The notes beneath the pieces were generated by a model, which was given only the letters and a program-made list of their open reading frames with translations, was not told the origin of the DNA and searched no databases. A program made the position numbers and the translations under genes. From Fulvia fulva (Eukaryota > Ascomycota > Dothideomycetes > Mycosphaerellales > Mycosphaerellaceae), in NCBI RefSeq assembly GCF_020509005.1, contig NC_063019.1, positions 2,976,001-3,040,000 of the forward strand: 64,000 nucleotides of DNA, read 5' to 3'. Below, piece by piece: positions 52,676 through 64,000 of the stretch (its first letter is position 1; each line of letters opens with the position of its first letter).

Positions 52676-55635
52676 TCACTGGGTCTGCTCATTATAGTGG
52701 CGGTGCTCGAGCCCACTGGTGCTGAACTTGGTGACTGGCTCCTCCGGCACCTCCTCGAGTCTGTGGCCATCCTCGTCGTCGACAATGTGCGTGGGCACTT
52801 CTGGGATGTCCTCTTCCCGGTTCTTGTACTGGCTTTGCAGGCTGTGTCTTTGGGGTGTGGCGGCCGTGCTTTCGCTGGCGACGCTCATGCTGGTGGAGCT
52901 TCGATCGTGGACGAGGTCGGGTGTGGGTGGGACCACTGATGAAGCTCGCTTGGGGTGTAGGTACGACCCAATCGTGCTGTCTGCTCTGCTCTCGCCGTAG
53001 TCGGACTCGGAGCCGGTGCTTTGCAGTTCGTGGTCACCGTCATTCGACTCTGGTGCCAGGTTCTTGGCAGGCCTCTTGCCGCGCTTCTTCTTCGACTCTC
53101 TCTTCTCGTCGTCGCCGCCATCGTCGCTAGCAGCGCTGGAGGTGTCGGCACGGCGTGCGAGGTCGAGGCCTTCGACGGCGGCGGCGCATTGTTCTGAGAT
53201 GTTGCGGATTATGTAGGCGATCGCATCGGTCTTGTCGCGGAGGTGACGATCTGCGACGTCAGTCATGCTGAGTTCTGACAGACGTTTGCGGGCAGCGGAA
53301 GTGCTTCGGAGGCGAGCCTCCATAGCGGAAGAGACATCCTCACCGTCAATGCGATACTGCGATAACCGTGTGCTTGCTCGCGAAGATGCGCTCGAGCGCA
53401 TTCCGCCCATTCCTTGGATTGCACCAATCTCGGAAGCGTCCTTGAAGTCCTTCTCGGTCTGGTCCTCCTCTGCGTCAAGGAACTCTGCTGCGTCAGCGGG
53501 CGTAGAGTCGTTCAATGTCTTGACAATATGTTGCATGTGGTGGGCTTGTCCATCGATGAGTGCTCGGAGGTGCAGCACAACACGTTGCGCTTCGTCACGT
53601 TGGCGGAGAAGGGTTGCATTAGTATGTTGCATGGCAGACAAGTCCTTCTTGTTCCTCTTGCGTTCTCGCTCGAGCTCTTCTGCGATCTCCTGTTGCAGGA
53701 CCAAAGCCTCAAGTGCGTCGTCTCTCTGCTTCTCTGTGCCCGACAGGCGGACCGTGAGTCTGGCCGTGTCATCCTTCTGCTGGTCAATGAGGCTGGTAAG
53801 TCGGCGATTCTCCCGCTTGTGACCTTCGATCTTGATCTTGAGCTCGTTGGTCTCCTTGGTGAGCTGTTCAGCAAATGCTTGGAACTTGAGGAACTGCTGC
53901 TTCCAGCTTTCGAGCTCCTCGACCAGGAAGTTGTTGCGCTTAGTAACCTTGGTGAGCTCTGTGTCCATGCGACCCTTAAGGTTGATAAAGTCTTGCCAGG
54001 CCTCCATGGCATCCCGAGAGTATTGATTGCGCTCCCTGACGATCTCATTCAGGTGACGCATCGAAACCTTCGTCATGAGGGGCTTCTTCTGAGCACCGCC
54101 GAACATGGCTTTGACTCCAGTGTTTTTGCCCTGTCGAACGTGTTAGTGTGTTATTGCAACCGGTTGGTCAGGGCTGATACATACCAACTTATCACAGGCG
54201 TGATCCATGACTTTCATAATCTCATCTTGGTTCCACCAACCAGGATCTTGAACGCTCTCTACCTCACCTCGCATCACTATGATCTGACCGGCAGGGATGA
54301 GTTTACCACCACCATAAGCTGATCGCAAGTGTTGCGGCACACCAGACGGCGCCACATCTCCATTGAGCGCCTGTGTCATGCGGGAGATGAGCTTCTGGCG
54401 CTGCTTTGCGCTCCATGCGGTGGGAGGACTCGATGTAAGCACGAAGTTCCGGTCGAGGTCAACCACCAGCGCATCCGATGGTGCTGTGAACAGGGTTCGG
54501 CACTCCGCAGTCATTCCCAGGATGTATGGTCCTGGCTCCTGGACAAGCTCCTTTGCGTGACGGGCATGCACGACTGGTACGTACAGTCCACTCCACTCGT
54601 AAACGCGGACCATGTATCGGACCGTTTCCGTGGCCACGGTGAGCATCGCGGGATAGTGGGATATGAAGATGATCCTCCGTGTTGGCGAGACAGCGGCCTC
54701 GAGCACACCGACGATGTTGGGAATCGACAAGCAGCAGAACAAGGGCCACAAAGCAAAGTTCTGGAAGCCATTCGGGTTGGATGGGAACTGGTAGCATAGG
54801 GCGTAATCCTTCATGTCAATGCGCACAAGGTCGTTCAGCCTGGGAGCGGGAAAGCTCAGGATCCGCGAGACTTCCTCGGCATGGAAGAGGTTCGTCGCCT
54901 TGTTCCAGTGGATCCACATTCCTCGCAGGTAGTCTCCAAGCAGGTTGTACAGAGGATATCGCGACAAGAAGGACAAGCAGTACGGGATCCAGTAGGTTTC
55001 GCCAGGAGAGTCATAGTAGTCAGGTTCAGTGCGTTTTCGAAGGTCGCGGATGGTCTCTGCACGCTTCTCGTCGGCTCGCGACCACACACGTAGGGCGATA
55101 CCGTATAGCGTATGCGACGAGTCTTGCTGTAGCACGAACGCGTGGTGGACGCAGTGTGGTTGGCTCGTGCCCGTGCAGATTTCCACGTCGTGAGGAAAGC
55201 ACGCCTAATCCATGTCAGCCGATTCAAACTTGGCAGGTGCCGGACTGCATTCTTGATTGCACTTACCCTCATCGCTGCGTGGAGAGATCTGGCAATCTCG
55301 TTGTCCTGCTCCAACCGCGGACTGCTCCCCAGAATCTCCGGCAGCCAGAATTGCCCGACAGCACCCTTCATGTGCCCAATCTTGCCTTGGCCGGGAGAAG
55401 GCGCCTTCACCCATTGCGACGGCTCCCGTCCGACACCACATACCATGTAGGCATGGGTCAGTGTCTTGGGCGCACGCGAGCCCGTCTTTGGCTGAGGCAT
55501 GTGTGATGGTATGGGCTGGGCGATGCGCGAGTGCAGCGACGATGTTCGATTGGGGACGACTAGGTTGTTGTCGTCATCGCGGGAGATCGGTCGTCCTTCG
55601 CCAGAGCGAGGTCTGGAGGTGAAGGAGGGCGCCAT
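52676..55635 (-). CDS. DENN (AEX-3)-domain protein with coiled coil
   Basis: Exons 55635-55267, 55204-54185 and 54130-52676, with introns of 62 and 54 nt in phase 0, give 947 residues. After a short Ser-rich leader, a conserved block begins near residue 55 (KTLTHAYMVCGVGREPSQW, GKIGHMKGAVGQFWLPEILGSSPRL) and the DENN domain follows to about 460 (HALRVWSRADEKRAE-type, YWIPYCLSFLSRYPLY, RIIFISHYPAMLTVATETVRYM). A long coiled coil (about 485-690) and a Ser/acidic tail complete it. DENN proteins are Rab GTPase exchange factors or scaffolds in vesicle traffic. The Rab partner cannot be told. The junctions restore motifs known from other filamentous ascomycete homologs. Confidence 0.9.
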
Positions 55636-57370
55636 GGGTGGTCTTTGTGTTTATGAAGCTGTTTGCTGAGGTCGTGCAGCACGAGCGCCGGATCGGAGCT
55701 TATGATCGTCGGCACACTGTGCCACGGCAGTAGCTCGCAAAGGGTACGCCGTGCGGTTGTCCACTGACCGTCTCCTGAGTGCGGTGGTGTGTGGTGCAAT
55801 GCCTGGTCGCTGCCCGCAACGATGCAGTCCAGCTCCTCGTCCCGCTCGCGGAGTATGGGAGGCAGCGGTGCGTGGGAGCTCACAACATGAGAGATGAGGG
55901 CCTGGCGTAGGATTGAGATTGAGAGGAAGATGGTGCAGCCTGCAGGTGGATGGGCCCGCGGGCTACACAAATGCATAGACGCTCCTGTGCCCTGCTCTCC
56001 CAGGCGAAGGCGTATGGCCGAACCTTGTAGCATCCGTCTCCTGGCATCATGCCGTCGAGAGTTTAGAGGATCGTCGTTTCGGCCTAGCCTTGGATCCCCC
56101 CTCTGAAACGCTGCAGGGTGGCCGCCATGACCTGTCTCCCGACGGGGCTGCTTGCCTGATCAAGCACCCCGACTACAGAACCTTAGTCACTACTACACAT
56201 TGCGGAAATTTAATCCACGCTGCTGCCTGCCGGTACAGCAATATATCAAAGCCTCAATACGTTCTCCAGCACTCCAGCAGACGCCCACTCGCAGCGTCAT
56301 CACCACCAGTGACAGTTCCAGTGCGCGATGCATGGCCTGCCCGTTTGTCCGCTGCTACTGCAGGCGCCACGGTCGGCAGCGATTCATGTACTGGAAAGGG
56401 GCACGCATGGATGGACCAGTGCTCCTCCGCGCCTCGTATGTGCCACGGCCGCACGGCGAAAGTGATGATCGGCTCCGCGCAACGCCGCAAACGGTGGAGG
56501 CAAACATTCGCGGCAGCAGGGTCCGTCAGCCGTGCCTGGCAACGTCGAACACGCGCACAACGTGCTCAACCACAGCAATTTTCATCTGTTCCGTTGTTGG
56601 TCGTTTCAAGAACATGCCTCCACGTGCCCCGTGACAGCAAGCGGAGAAGCTGGCTACGGAGATGCAAATGCTGCAGCAGAACAGTACCACCACAAACGTC
56701 GCGCCCTGGGTCGCCCCAAGCCATCCTGCATCCGTACCAGCAGAGCGAGCGTTTGTAATTTGTGGCACAACACCCACCACAAAGTGTGTGGGGGAAGGAC
56801 AGTCGCGAGCCAGAACAGCGGCGTAGGGCAGCGGTGCAGGTGTCACCAGTCGCGTTCTCGAAGCCTTCGCCCCTACGACTCATGGCCGGCAGCGTTCACG
56901 TAAAGGAAAAGTCATCTCTGCGCGTATCGCTCGAAGCAGAAGAGGCACCGCCGCACTGGAGGCTGTGGCGATCACCTGCACGAGCATGCGGAATCGATGC
57001 AGCAGCCCTTGCAAAGAACAATCATCAGCCTCTTGCATACATATTGTGAAACAATCCTGCCACTTGCATGCATATGCTTCCTCACCAGCCACCTGCACAG
57101 CGAACGAGAGCAGCGCAAGCTGGAGGCCTGAGGTGTCCATGTTTGAAAGCTGTGATTGACTTTGGGAGTGTCTCAGACTTCGGCGTTGGCGCCTGAGAGC
57201 CGACCATCGGCAGGAAAGATTCTTGCCGACTCTGTCAAGTCCAATCAAGACACCCGGACTTCGACAACCTCGACCTGTCGCCAGCTGATCATTCACCTCT
57301 GCATTACTCGCTCGTGGCATCTAGAAGCACCCTTACGCGCATCCTTCTGACAGCTCATCAGCTCATCATC
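55636..57370. promoter_or_regulatory. 1.7-kb divergent intergenic region without a supported gene
   Basis: It lies between the divergent DENN and bcd1 starts and is long for this gene-dense half. Several overlapping frames of 60-220 codons occur on both strands, all CA/GC-rich, mutually overlapping and without any motif I recognise. A small spliced gene, a non-coding RNA or long 5' leaders could be present. Confidence 0.5.
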
Positions 57371-58686
57371 ATGCCCGACGAGGCGCTGCTGTCCGAGCTG
57401 TGCAGTCTCTGGTAGGGTCCTGTTCTCTTCCTCGCCACATCATCAGGTGGCAATACGCCAGTGCCATATGCACATCTCATCACGTGCAGCATTAGAATAC
57501 TTTCGAACAACAGCCTGCTGACTGGCGTAGCTACGCGGAGACGCCCAAGTATCGTTGTCCAAGGTGCAAGACGAGGACTTGCTCGCTACCATGTTACAAA
57601 AAGCATCAACAGCGGGCTTCGTGCAACGGGAAGCGCGATCCAGCAGAGTATCTGAAGAAGAGGGAGCTTGCTACGCCCGCCGGCATAGATCGTGATTACA
57701 ACTATCTCAAATCGGTGGAACGCGACATCGAACATGCCAACAAAGATTCGAAAGATCGAGGCATTACCGCCAGGCTATCCAAAGTGGCACGTCGCAATCT
57801 GATCGAGGACAGCAACTTTCAAAAGTACTTGATCGAGCACAACATCGAAGTGCAACCAGCGCCTCGAGGCATGAGTCGGCAGAAGAGTAACCAGACACGC
57901 ACCACGAAGTGAGTTCGTCACATCGCGTGGAGTATCGGTGACAGCTGACGTTTGCATAGCAAGAACAACACTCTTTGGACTGTCGAATGGATTGATGTAG
58001 CCGGCGTCAGCAACCTGCGTCATGATTGCATGGGATCTGAGAGCATACGCGATCTTCATACTGCCGCGAAGCGTGCATTACGCCAGGCTGAGAAGCGTGG
58101 CCGTACTGGCGACGCAGCGAAAGCTCCACTAAGCAAGAAGCGCAGGAGTCAGCAGAAGGCCCCCGAAACGATGACGGCCAGCAAGCTACCCGGAGACAGT
58201 GTCGTGGACGCTGATCAGAGCAGAATCTCGGACGCTGCGAAGCCGGGAGCTGATGAGCCAAGTCCGGCAGCGGTCTCTGAACAACCTGTGGCACAAGCGA
58301 ATACTGCCAAGCAGTCATCTGGTACCGTTCAGCGGGCTGACGAGAATCATCACTTCTATCTATTGAAGCCTGCCACCGCAGTGAGCTCGAAAGTCCTGGT
58401 CCCACTGGATGCACAACTGTCTCTCACGGAGACTTTACGGGGCCAAACAGTTCTGGAGTATCCCACGATCTATGTTCTGTCCCACGCACCGAATGCCTTA
58501 CCAACAGGGTTTATGCTGGAGGAGCAGTACACTCAACTTCGGAAGCGAGAAGACGACGAACTTCGAGAAGCTATGCGCAAAGCTGACGAGAATGGCGTGC
58601 CTGATCGCGCGGATGCCGGCCCCAGCAGTGCCAAAGTGGACCCTAACAAGATTCTGGACATGCTGAAACGAGACATTTCCAGATGA
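57371..58686 (+). CDS. bcd1: Bcd1, box C/D snoRNP assembly factor (zf-HIT)
   Basis: Exons 57371-57411, 57531-57908 and 57960-58686, with introns of 119 nt (gtaggg...ctgac...tag) and 51 nt, give 381 residues. The N-terminus is a HIT zinc finger: C11-x2-C14, C23-x2-C26, C31-x3-C35, H39 and C45 (CPRCKTRTCSLPCYKKH). It is followed by the family helix RDYNYLKSVERDIEHANKD and, after the third exon starts, TLWTVEWIDV. A basic, disordered middle (200-300) and a C-terminal domain ending DPNKILDMLKRDISR complete it. Bcd1/ZNHIT6 is needed for box C/D snoRNP assembly in the nucleus. It converges with the SDR gene. Confidence 0.9.
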
Positions 58687-58748
58687 AGTGGTAACATTTG
58701 TAGCTTGAAGCTTTCAACTGCAGTCTGGTGCTACCCGGCCATGCACTA

Positions 58749-59490
58749 TCACTGATACAGCGTAAGATCATCGGCCCACTGCTCTGCAGGTCGCTCATAA
58801 AACCCAACAATCTCCTCTCTGCAATCCGTATCGGGTTGAGGTTCTTCTCTTCTGGGCTCACCACACCGCCAACCTTCACTACTCCAATGTGAATGTCCTT
58901 TCCAAATGCCGTTCGGAGAGAAAGGACGACGTTCTGCTGGCTTGCCTTGACTGCCGAGAGGGAAAGCCAGAAAGGTTGAGGGTGTTCCGGAAGCAAGCTG
59001 CTTGTGACCAGGAAGCTCGGAGCAGAGACACCGCTTTTCTGCAGCAGTGGCACGGCCCATTGTGCTGTCACGTACATCGCGACGGTGGTCAGCTATCAAC
59101 AAGCCAGCATGATGTCCACGACGCGACCAGGAACTACGCTACCTTGAAGTCCTCCTCAAGCTCTTCCACTGGAGTCATCAGGATATCGCTAGACCGGATT
59201 CTCGCCGCGTTGTAGAAGACACAGCCCAAAGGCCCAAGCTTTTGAATCTTCGCGAGTGTCGCGGGGAGCTGGTCAAGGTCGCCGATGTTCGTTGGCAGCG
59301 TGTGGACTTCGACATGCTTCCCAGCCTCCTTTCCAGCTTGCTCGACCTCTTTCTTGTCATTCTCAAGGCGCTCGGCGTTGCGCGAGACCAACGCGATTTG
59401 ACCGAAGTGCCTCTGAGCGAACAGCTTGGCAGTCGAGATGCCGATTCCAGGTCCACTTCCCAGGACGACCAGGACGGGCGCTGAAGACAT
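58749..59490 (-). CDS. SDR-like protein with an apparent frameshift near the C-terminus
   Basis: Exons 59490-59143 and 59092 onward; the 50-nt intron (gtagcg...gatag) joins EEDFK to LTTVAMYVTAQW. The N-terminus has a Rossmann motif, GSGPGIGIS (about 11-19), then NAARIRSSD where SDRs have NNAG. The usual catalytic Tyr of Y-x3-K is absent (SLSAVKAS), as in a subgroup of fungal SDR-like proteins, so activity is doubtful. At 58814-58820 an (AG) run is 2 bp longer than needed: the frame leaves a family-like end (IAE-EIVGFYERPAEQWADDLTLYQ, stop at 58749) and would instead read on to a stop at 58643, overlapping bcd1. Sequencing error or a real mutation. Confidence 0.7.
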
Positions 59491-60658
59491 TGTTCGGGTC
59501 GCGATTCGATATCGAAGTGAGGACTGAAGGGATGGATTGAATGATGAGATTGCGGTGCCTGGTAGCAATGCAGACGACTGCCACGGGTCTTATACCACTG
59601 CCAACCTTCGCGAACAGCCGCCAGCGTCACTAGCTTTCGATGCATTTCCAGATGAGGTAACAGGTGATGTTGTCTAGAGCGTTCTCCCTTACTAACACAC
59701 TGCATTGCCGTCGCACGAGGCTGACGCGGAAGATTTACAAGAGCTGTATCATACTGTATGGATGAACCCTGGACGCCATCTCATCGGCTGAACAGCTTCG
59801 TGGTGGGGTCCACTTCGATGTGCTTCCTGATGCGGAAAGAGGTTGGCTAGAAATTCTAGAATTAACATCTAAACGAAGCAGCGCGGCAGCAGCGTCATTA
59901 CCGGTGCATATCCGTGGATTGTGTACATGTAAGTGTTGTGGCATTGGATGGCGTACCGTAGTGTCTCGGATTGTCGAATTAATCATGCCCTCGTCAAATG
60001 ACGGCTGCCATGGTGTGGAATCGTGTTCGATGAGCTGATCGTGTTCGATGAGAATTGCAGAGGCTGCCCTCGCGATGCCCATTTTGACGTCTGGACATTT
60101 CTGACTCTGTGTCAAGATGTCAAGAAGCGAGAGCAACGTGGAAGAGCTGCTGATATGCGTAGCTCAACTGCAAATCGGACATACCGCGAACACAACGACA
60201 CCAACTTCGTCCAAACCTCCATCACACGATGCCAGTACACTATAGGAATTCATCATGAGCCATTAAGATTCAGAATCGCCTTGAAAAACGCTCGCAACCT
60301 TCTCCCTCGCGATCTTACCGCCGTCCCAGCAAAATATTTCGCACACTACCTCAACACTGGTCGTCGCCTGAGGCAGCACGTTGAAACGAAGTGAATTTAC
60401 CGAGCGAGCATCAACAGTGACGGCTGATATTTTGAAAATCACCGGAAGCTGTAGGAACGATAATGTAGCACAAGATCGAAACAACCACATCTCACGCATC
60501 ATTAAACCAACTATATCAGGTAACTTATATAATTTTAATTTTCCATCTCATCAAACATTACAAATTAACTCAAAGATCGACAGTATCGACAGTGTGTATG
60601 CCGACAGCAGGCAAGTGCTCGTCTGCACGAGTCCTTCCCACCAGTGACAGCATTCCCT
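59491..60658. other. Intergenic, no supported gene
   Basis: About 1.2 kb between the SDR promoter and the 3' end of the wall-protein gene. A 15-bp direct repeat (atcgtgttcgatgag) occurs at 60020-60034 and 60038-60052. An AT-rich block at 60500-60560 probably belongs to the 3' UTR of the wall-protein gene. Frames here lack convincing starts and motifs. Confidence 0.5.
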
Positions 60659-63600
60659 CTACAAGTAGAAGAAAGCCACAAAAGCCGTCGCCAAAAGAGC
60701 CCACAGCGAATTGACCGCCACCATACCTGCGTCGCCAGTGTACACAGGCTTGGGAGGTGCCATTTGGCTCTTGCTTGGCGCTGGCTGCTGCGGTGGAGGT
60801 TGGTAAACAGGTGGTTGCGGCTCCTTCGGCGGCATCGAAGGTTGCTTCGGGGGTGCAACTGGTGGCTGCGAAGGTTGTTGTGGTGGAGAGTATGGTTGGG
60901 AAGGTTTTCTATTGTTAATGTTTTTGTTAGCACGGTTCTGACCGCGAGGACAATGGAAACAATAGCGAAGGCCGGGGCGCGTTGCTATGTGCTGAGGGTG
61001 GATAGTCAGGGGTTGGATAGACGGTATGAGATACTCACGGAGGTTGGCTCGGTGCCTGTGGAGGCACGTATGGCTGACTTGGCTTTGGAGCTGGCTTGGA
61101 TGGTTGTTGAGGTGGCACGTATGGTTGACTTGGCTTAGGCTGACTTGGCTTAGGAGGAGGAGGAGGGATGTAAGCTGGCTGCGAAGGCTTTGGTGCAGGC
61201 CTGGTGTACGTTGGAGGCTGGTAGACAGGGACCGAGGGCTTTGGCTTGTCGTACACCGGCTTTGTCGTTGGTGGAACGTACACATTGGAGTTCTTGCTCT
61301 TCGTCTTGGTGATGATACGGGTAGTCTGCACAGTCGTGGTGACCGTAGTCTTCTTGGTCAAAGTCGTAGGCTTGTAGACCGGGACAGACTTGGGTGGTTG
61401 TGAAGGCTTTTGGTAGACTGGTGTGCTCTTCTGGTATGTTTGAGGGGGCTGCGATGGCTTTTGGTAGACTGGCGTGCTCTTCTTGTATGTTTGAGGGGGC
61501 TGCGAAGGCTTCTCGTACACGGGCTTAGAGCTGCTCTTCTTGTAGGTCTGAGGTGGTTGCGAAGGAGCCTGGTACGCCAGAGTGGACTTGGTCATCTTGT
61601 ACGTCTGAGGTGGCTGCGATGGTGGTGGAGCCACATATGTGTTCTTCTTCATCTGCTCGGATGTGCTTGGCTTGCCGTATCCTGTCGACTTTGGTGGAGC
61701 GTAACCAGCTGGACCCTTTCCGGAAGGAGTGGCAGTCACGCCAGGAGCCTCGTACCGAAGGAAGTAGCACCCATCGACGAGCTGACAGATCTGACCTTCG
61801 GGGTACTGGTGGGCTGGGTTACAGCTGTATCGACCTTCGCTATCAGTGCTGCCAGCGGCCGGGCAGGATGACGATGGAGTGGAAGCGGAGTGAGTCGCTG
61901 ATGCACTGACACCAGCAGCCTCGGAGCGGAGGAAGTAACATCCATCGACAAGCTGGCAGATTTGTCCCTCTGGATATTGATGTGCAGGGTTGCAGCTATA
62001 TCGGCCTTCTTTATCAGTGCTGCCAGCCGACGGGCAAGATGGGACGGAAGATGGAGGAGCAGTCACACCAGGAGCCTCGTAGCGGAGGAAGTAGCACCCA
62101 TCGATAAGCTGGCAGATCTGGCCTTCTGGGTATTGGTGAGCTGGATTGCAGCTATGTCGGCCTTGGCTATCAGTGGAGCCTGCTGCCGGGCATGGAGAAG
62201 GAGTGTTCGTCTGATATTGTCGCTTCTCATGCTGTCCAGAAGGTACACTGTACGATGGAGCCGGAGAATCACTGGGCGGGACGTAGCCAGAGGAGGTCTG
62301 TGGGTCCTCGTAAGCGGCAGACGAAGGTGGAGCGTACGAGGCAGATGGTCCCGCCGACACAACGGGTTCCTCAGAAGGCGATGGCTCTGATGCTGAGGAG
62401 GAGCTCGACTCGCTTACTGACTGAGGGCCGACATCCATGACTGTCTGCGTAGAGCTGGGGGCAGTGACCGTCTCCATCTGAGCGGAAGCTGACGAGGACC
62501 TGCTCGAAGTTGCAACGCTCGAAGTCGCAGGCACAGCGACAACGACGAAAATCGGTGTACCAGTGACTGTCGAGGTGCCCAAGACAGATGCCTTGCTCGA
62601 AGCGGCGGGCAGGCCAGGCAGGGTAGGAGTCACAGCAGACCGTGCATTGGTTGCTGCTGCCGGCAATAATATGACCACAGAATGAGTCCCGACCAGGGAG
62701 ACAACCTGGCCACCCACGGTCGCCACGCTGCCAGTGACAGTCGTGCGAACCACAGTGGCGGCAGGAATGATCGCTGCACCTGTCAAAGTTCGAGCAACAC
62801 CGCTCACGACGGCGACGACATTGGTGCCGACCATGGTGCCTGTCACAGTGACGGCGTTCGTTGCTACCGCAACTGGAGGAGCCGATAGGGCTCCAGCGAT
62901 GGAGGTCCCAACCGGAAGACCGGCGACAAGCTGCGCAGCGCTGGACTGGGTCACTGTTCGAGTCAAGCTGGATGGCAAGACGACCACGGAAGGGGCCCCG
63001 GCCGCGGTAACGGTGAGGGTGGATGCCGTGCTGAGAGGCCGCACAAGCACAACCGGAACAGAGCTCGTGGCTGCAGGCTGAACAGCCACAGCCGGAGTGG
63101 ACCTGCTGGATGCAGTGCCGACAGCCTGAGCTACCACAGCCGTGGTGGTCGAAGTGGCACCTGGCAGGGCATCCGGTTCTTCACGCTTGCCGAGAGCAGC
63201 GGTCTTTGGACGGACGCCGCTCACAATCTGGGTGACGTAGAATGTCTCGTACTCTGGCTGAGGCTGGACTGTGACTTGGACGACAGGGAAGACCGTAATG
63301 GTTCCTTGAGTGGTGACTGTGGTAGCTACAGTGACGGGCACCGGTGGCATAACCACGACCTGCGGTGTGGGAGTGGGTGTCTCGAGGACAGTGATGACAG
63401 ACTTGGCTGATGTTTCCACGAAGCGCTGGATAGTGACTGTAACGGTCTGAACAGCCTGCGGCTTCGCCCCGTAGATGGTGCGGGTGTGCAAGATGGTCTC
63501 TGTAGAGATAGGGACTAGGCATTGTCAGTCACTGGCCGCATCGATGGCGTGCATTATTCTTACCGACAGTCGCGTAGGTCTCATAATCCGTCGACATTTC

Positions 63601-63738
63601 CCAGTAGTGCGTCGTTTTGTCCGAAAACACAGGTTCTGGTTTAGGAGTCTTGGTCTTCTTCTTCTTGTTGTCCGCTGGGACAGCAGAGACCAGAGGCAGA
63701 ACAGCGAGGGCCGCAGCCCAGAGAGTATTGACCTTCAT
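60659..63738 (-). CDS. GPI-type cell-wall protein with three four-Cys modules
   Basis: Exons 63738-63564, 63499-61039 and 60908-60659, with introns of 64 and 130 nt, give 961 residues. The signal peptide is residues 1-20 (MKVNTLWAAALAVLPLVSAV). A Val/Thr/Ser-rich region (about 65-480) looks O-glycosylated. Three nearly identical modules follow at residues 495-527, 547-579 and 604-636, each with spacing C-x13-C-x11-C-x5-C and the core NPAHQYPEGQIC. A Pro/Lys-rich tail has many KPSQPPQTYKKS-like repeats. The end is a hydrophobic GPI-attachment-type tail (MVAVNSLWALLATAFVAFFYL). Dibasic KR sites at 163-164 and 484-485 could be Kex2 sites. A surface or adhesin-like role is likely; the modules may bind carbohydrate (faint resemblance to CBM52), which is inference. 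Confidence 0.85.
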
Positions 63739-64000
63739 GGCGGGAGCGAGTGAACCACCAGGTTCAGATGTGTAGAGAAGGATGCAGAAGCAGATTGTGC
63801 GGCGTCGAAATGGTTTGTGCTCGAAGGAGATGGAGCTGTTTGCAGCGGCTCTATTAATCTATGATGCCATGCGGTGAGGAGACGTAGTGGTGTGAAGCAG
63901 AACATTCTCGTTGAGGCTGATATCGTGGTTCAAGAGCCAATGTCAAAAAGCTAACCAAGCTGTCGGTGCATATCAGTACAGCAGCATCTCGACTGCTGGT
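63739..64000. promoter_or_regulatory. Upstream region of the wall-protein gene
   Basis: 262 bp to the window edge, containing the leader and proximal promoter of the minus-strand wall-protein gene. Nothing else recognised. Confidence 0.5.

Noticed and set aside
56090..56903. Overlapping frames of up to 222 codons in the bcd1/DENN spacer
   Set aside because: Competing frames on both strands with low-complexity composition and no family resemblance.
59735..60136. 133-codon minus-strand frame
   Set aside because: No motif, contains a duplicated short repeat, and no good start context.
61035..63081. Long plus-strand frames opposite the wall-protein gene (Leu/Arg/Trp-rich)
   Set aside because: Antisense shadows of the Pro/Lys/Ser repeat codons; the minus-strand model has a signal peptide, splice junctions and Cys modules.

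Overview
The window looks like nuclear DNA of a filamentous ascomycete, most likely a Dothideomycete related to Mycosphaerellales/Capnodiales. This is inferred from short introns (about 50-130 nt, GT...AG with CTRAC-like branch sites), strong RIP-type decay of transposons, an XlnR/Xyr1 regulator, and a local family of small F-box-like genes. It has two halves that meet near 32.47 kb.

Left half (1-32.47 kb): nested retrotransposons. Most copies have lost almost every CA and TG dinucleotide but kept CG, as expected from CpA-directed repeat-induced point mutation. In order it holds a minus-strand Ty1/Copia remnant; an un-RIPed composite insertion (2561-5402) with a 12-bp target duplication; a minus-strand LINE Gag remnant; an intact un-RIPed Tad1-like LINE (7114-12073) with two ORFs overlapping at TGATG; a 3' fragment and LTR of Gypsy family 1; a minus-strand coiled-coil Gag-like remnant; a complete but dead Gypsy of a second family (13915-20205, 520-bp LTRs, TSD gtatc); and a complete but dead Gypsy of family 1 (20244-31889, 185-bp LTRs, TSD gtata). 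Two LINE copies sit inside the last element (23769-24734 and 27339-30829).

Main discovery candidate: the composite insertion at 2561-5402 and the nested LINE at 27339-30829 carry the same 102-nt leader, but it is joined to different internal points of the same LINE family. The composite also has about 970 bp of unrelated sequence in front of the leader, all inside one target-site duplication. The simplest reading is bipartite and tripartite chimeric retrocopies made by template switching of the LINE reverse transcriptase onto a small RNA of fixed length.

Right half (32.47-64 kb): ordinary gene-dense DNA. It encodes a PI31-like proteasome regulator, Bcp1, a Snm1/Rpr2-type RNase P/MRP subunit, an RBR E3 ligase, the xylanase regulator Xyr1/XlnR, an intron-containing tRNA-Gly(CCC), a DENN-domain protein, the box C/D snoRNP assembly factor Bcd1, an SDR-like protein with an apparent frameshift, and a long GPI-type wall protein with three near-identical four-cysteine modules. 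There are also several unnamed proteins, an F-box-like protein, decayed F-box-like paralogs (42.7-44.7 kb), and a 59-codon membrane-protein gene. Three genes act in ribosome or RNA biogenesis (Bcp1, Snm1, Bcd1), but they do not form a cluster. Exon boundaries were read by eye from splice signals and frame continuity.
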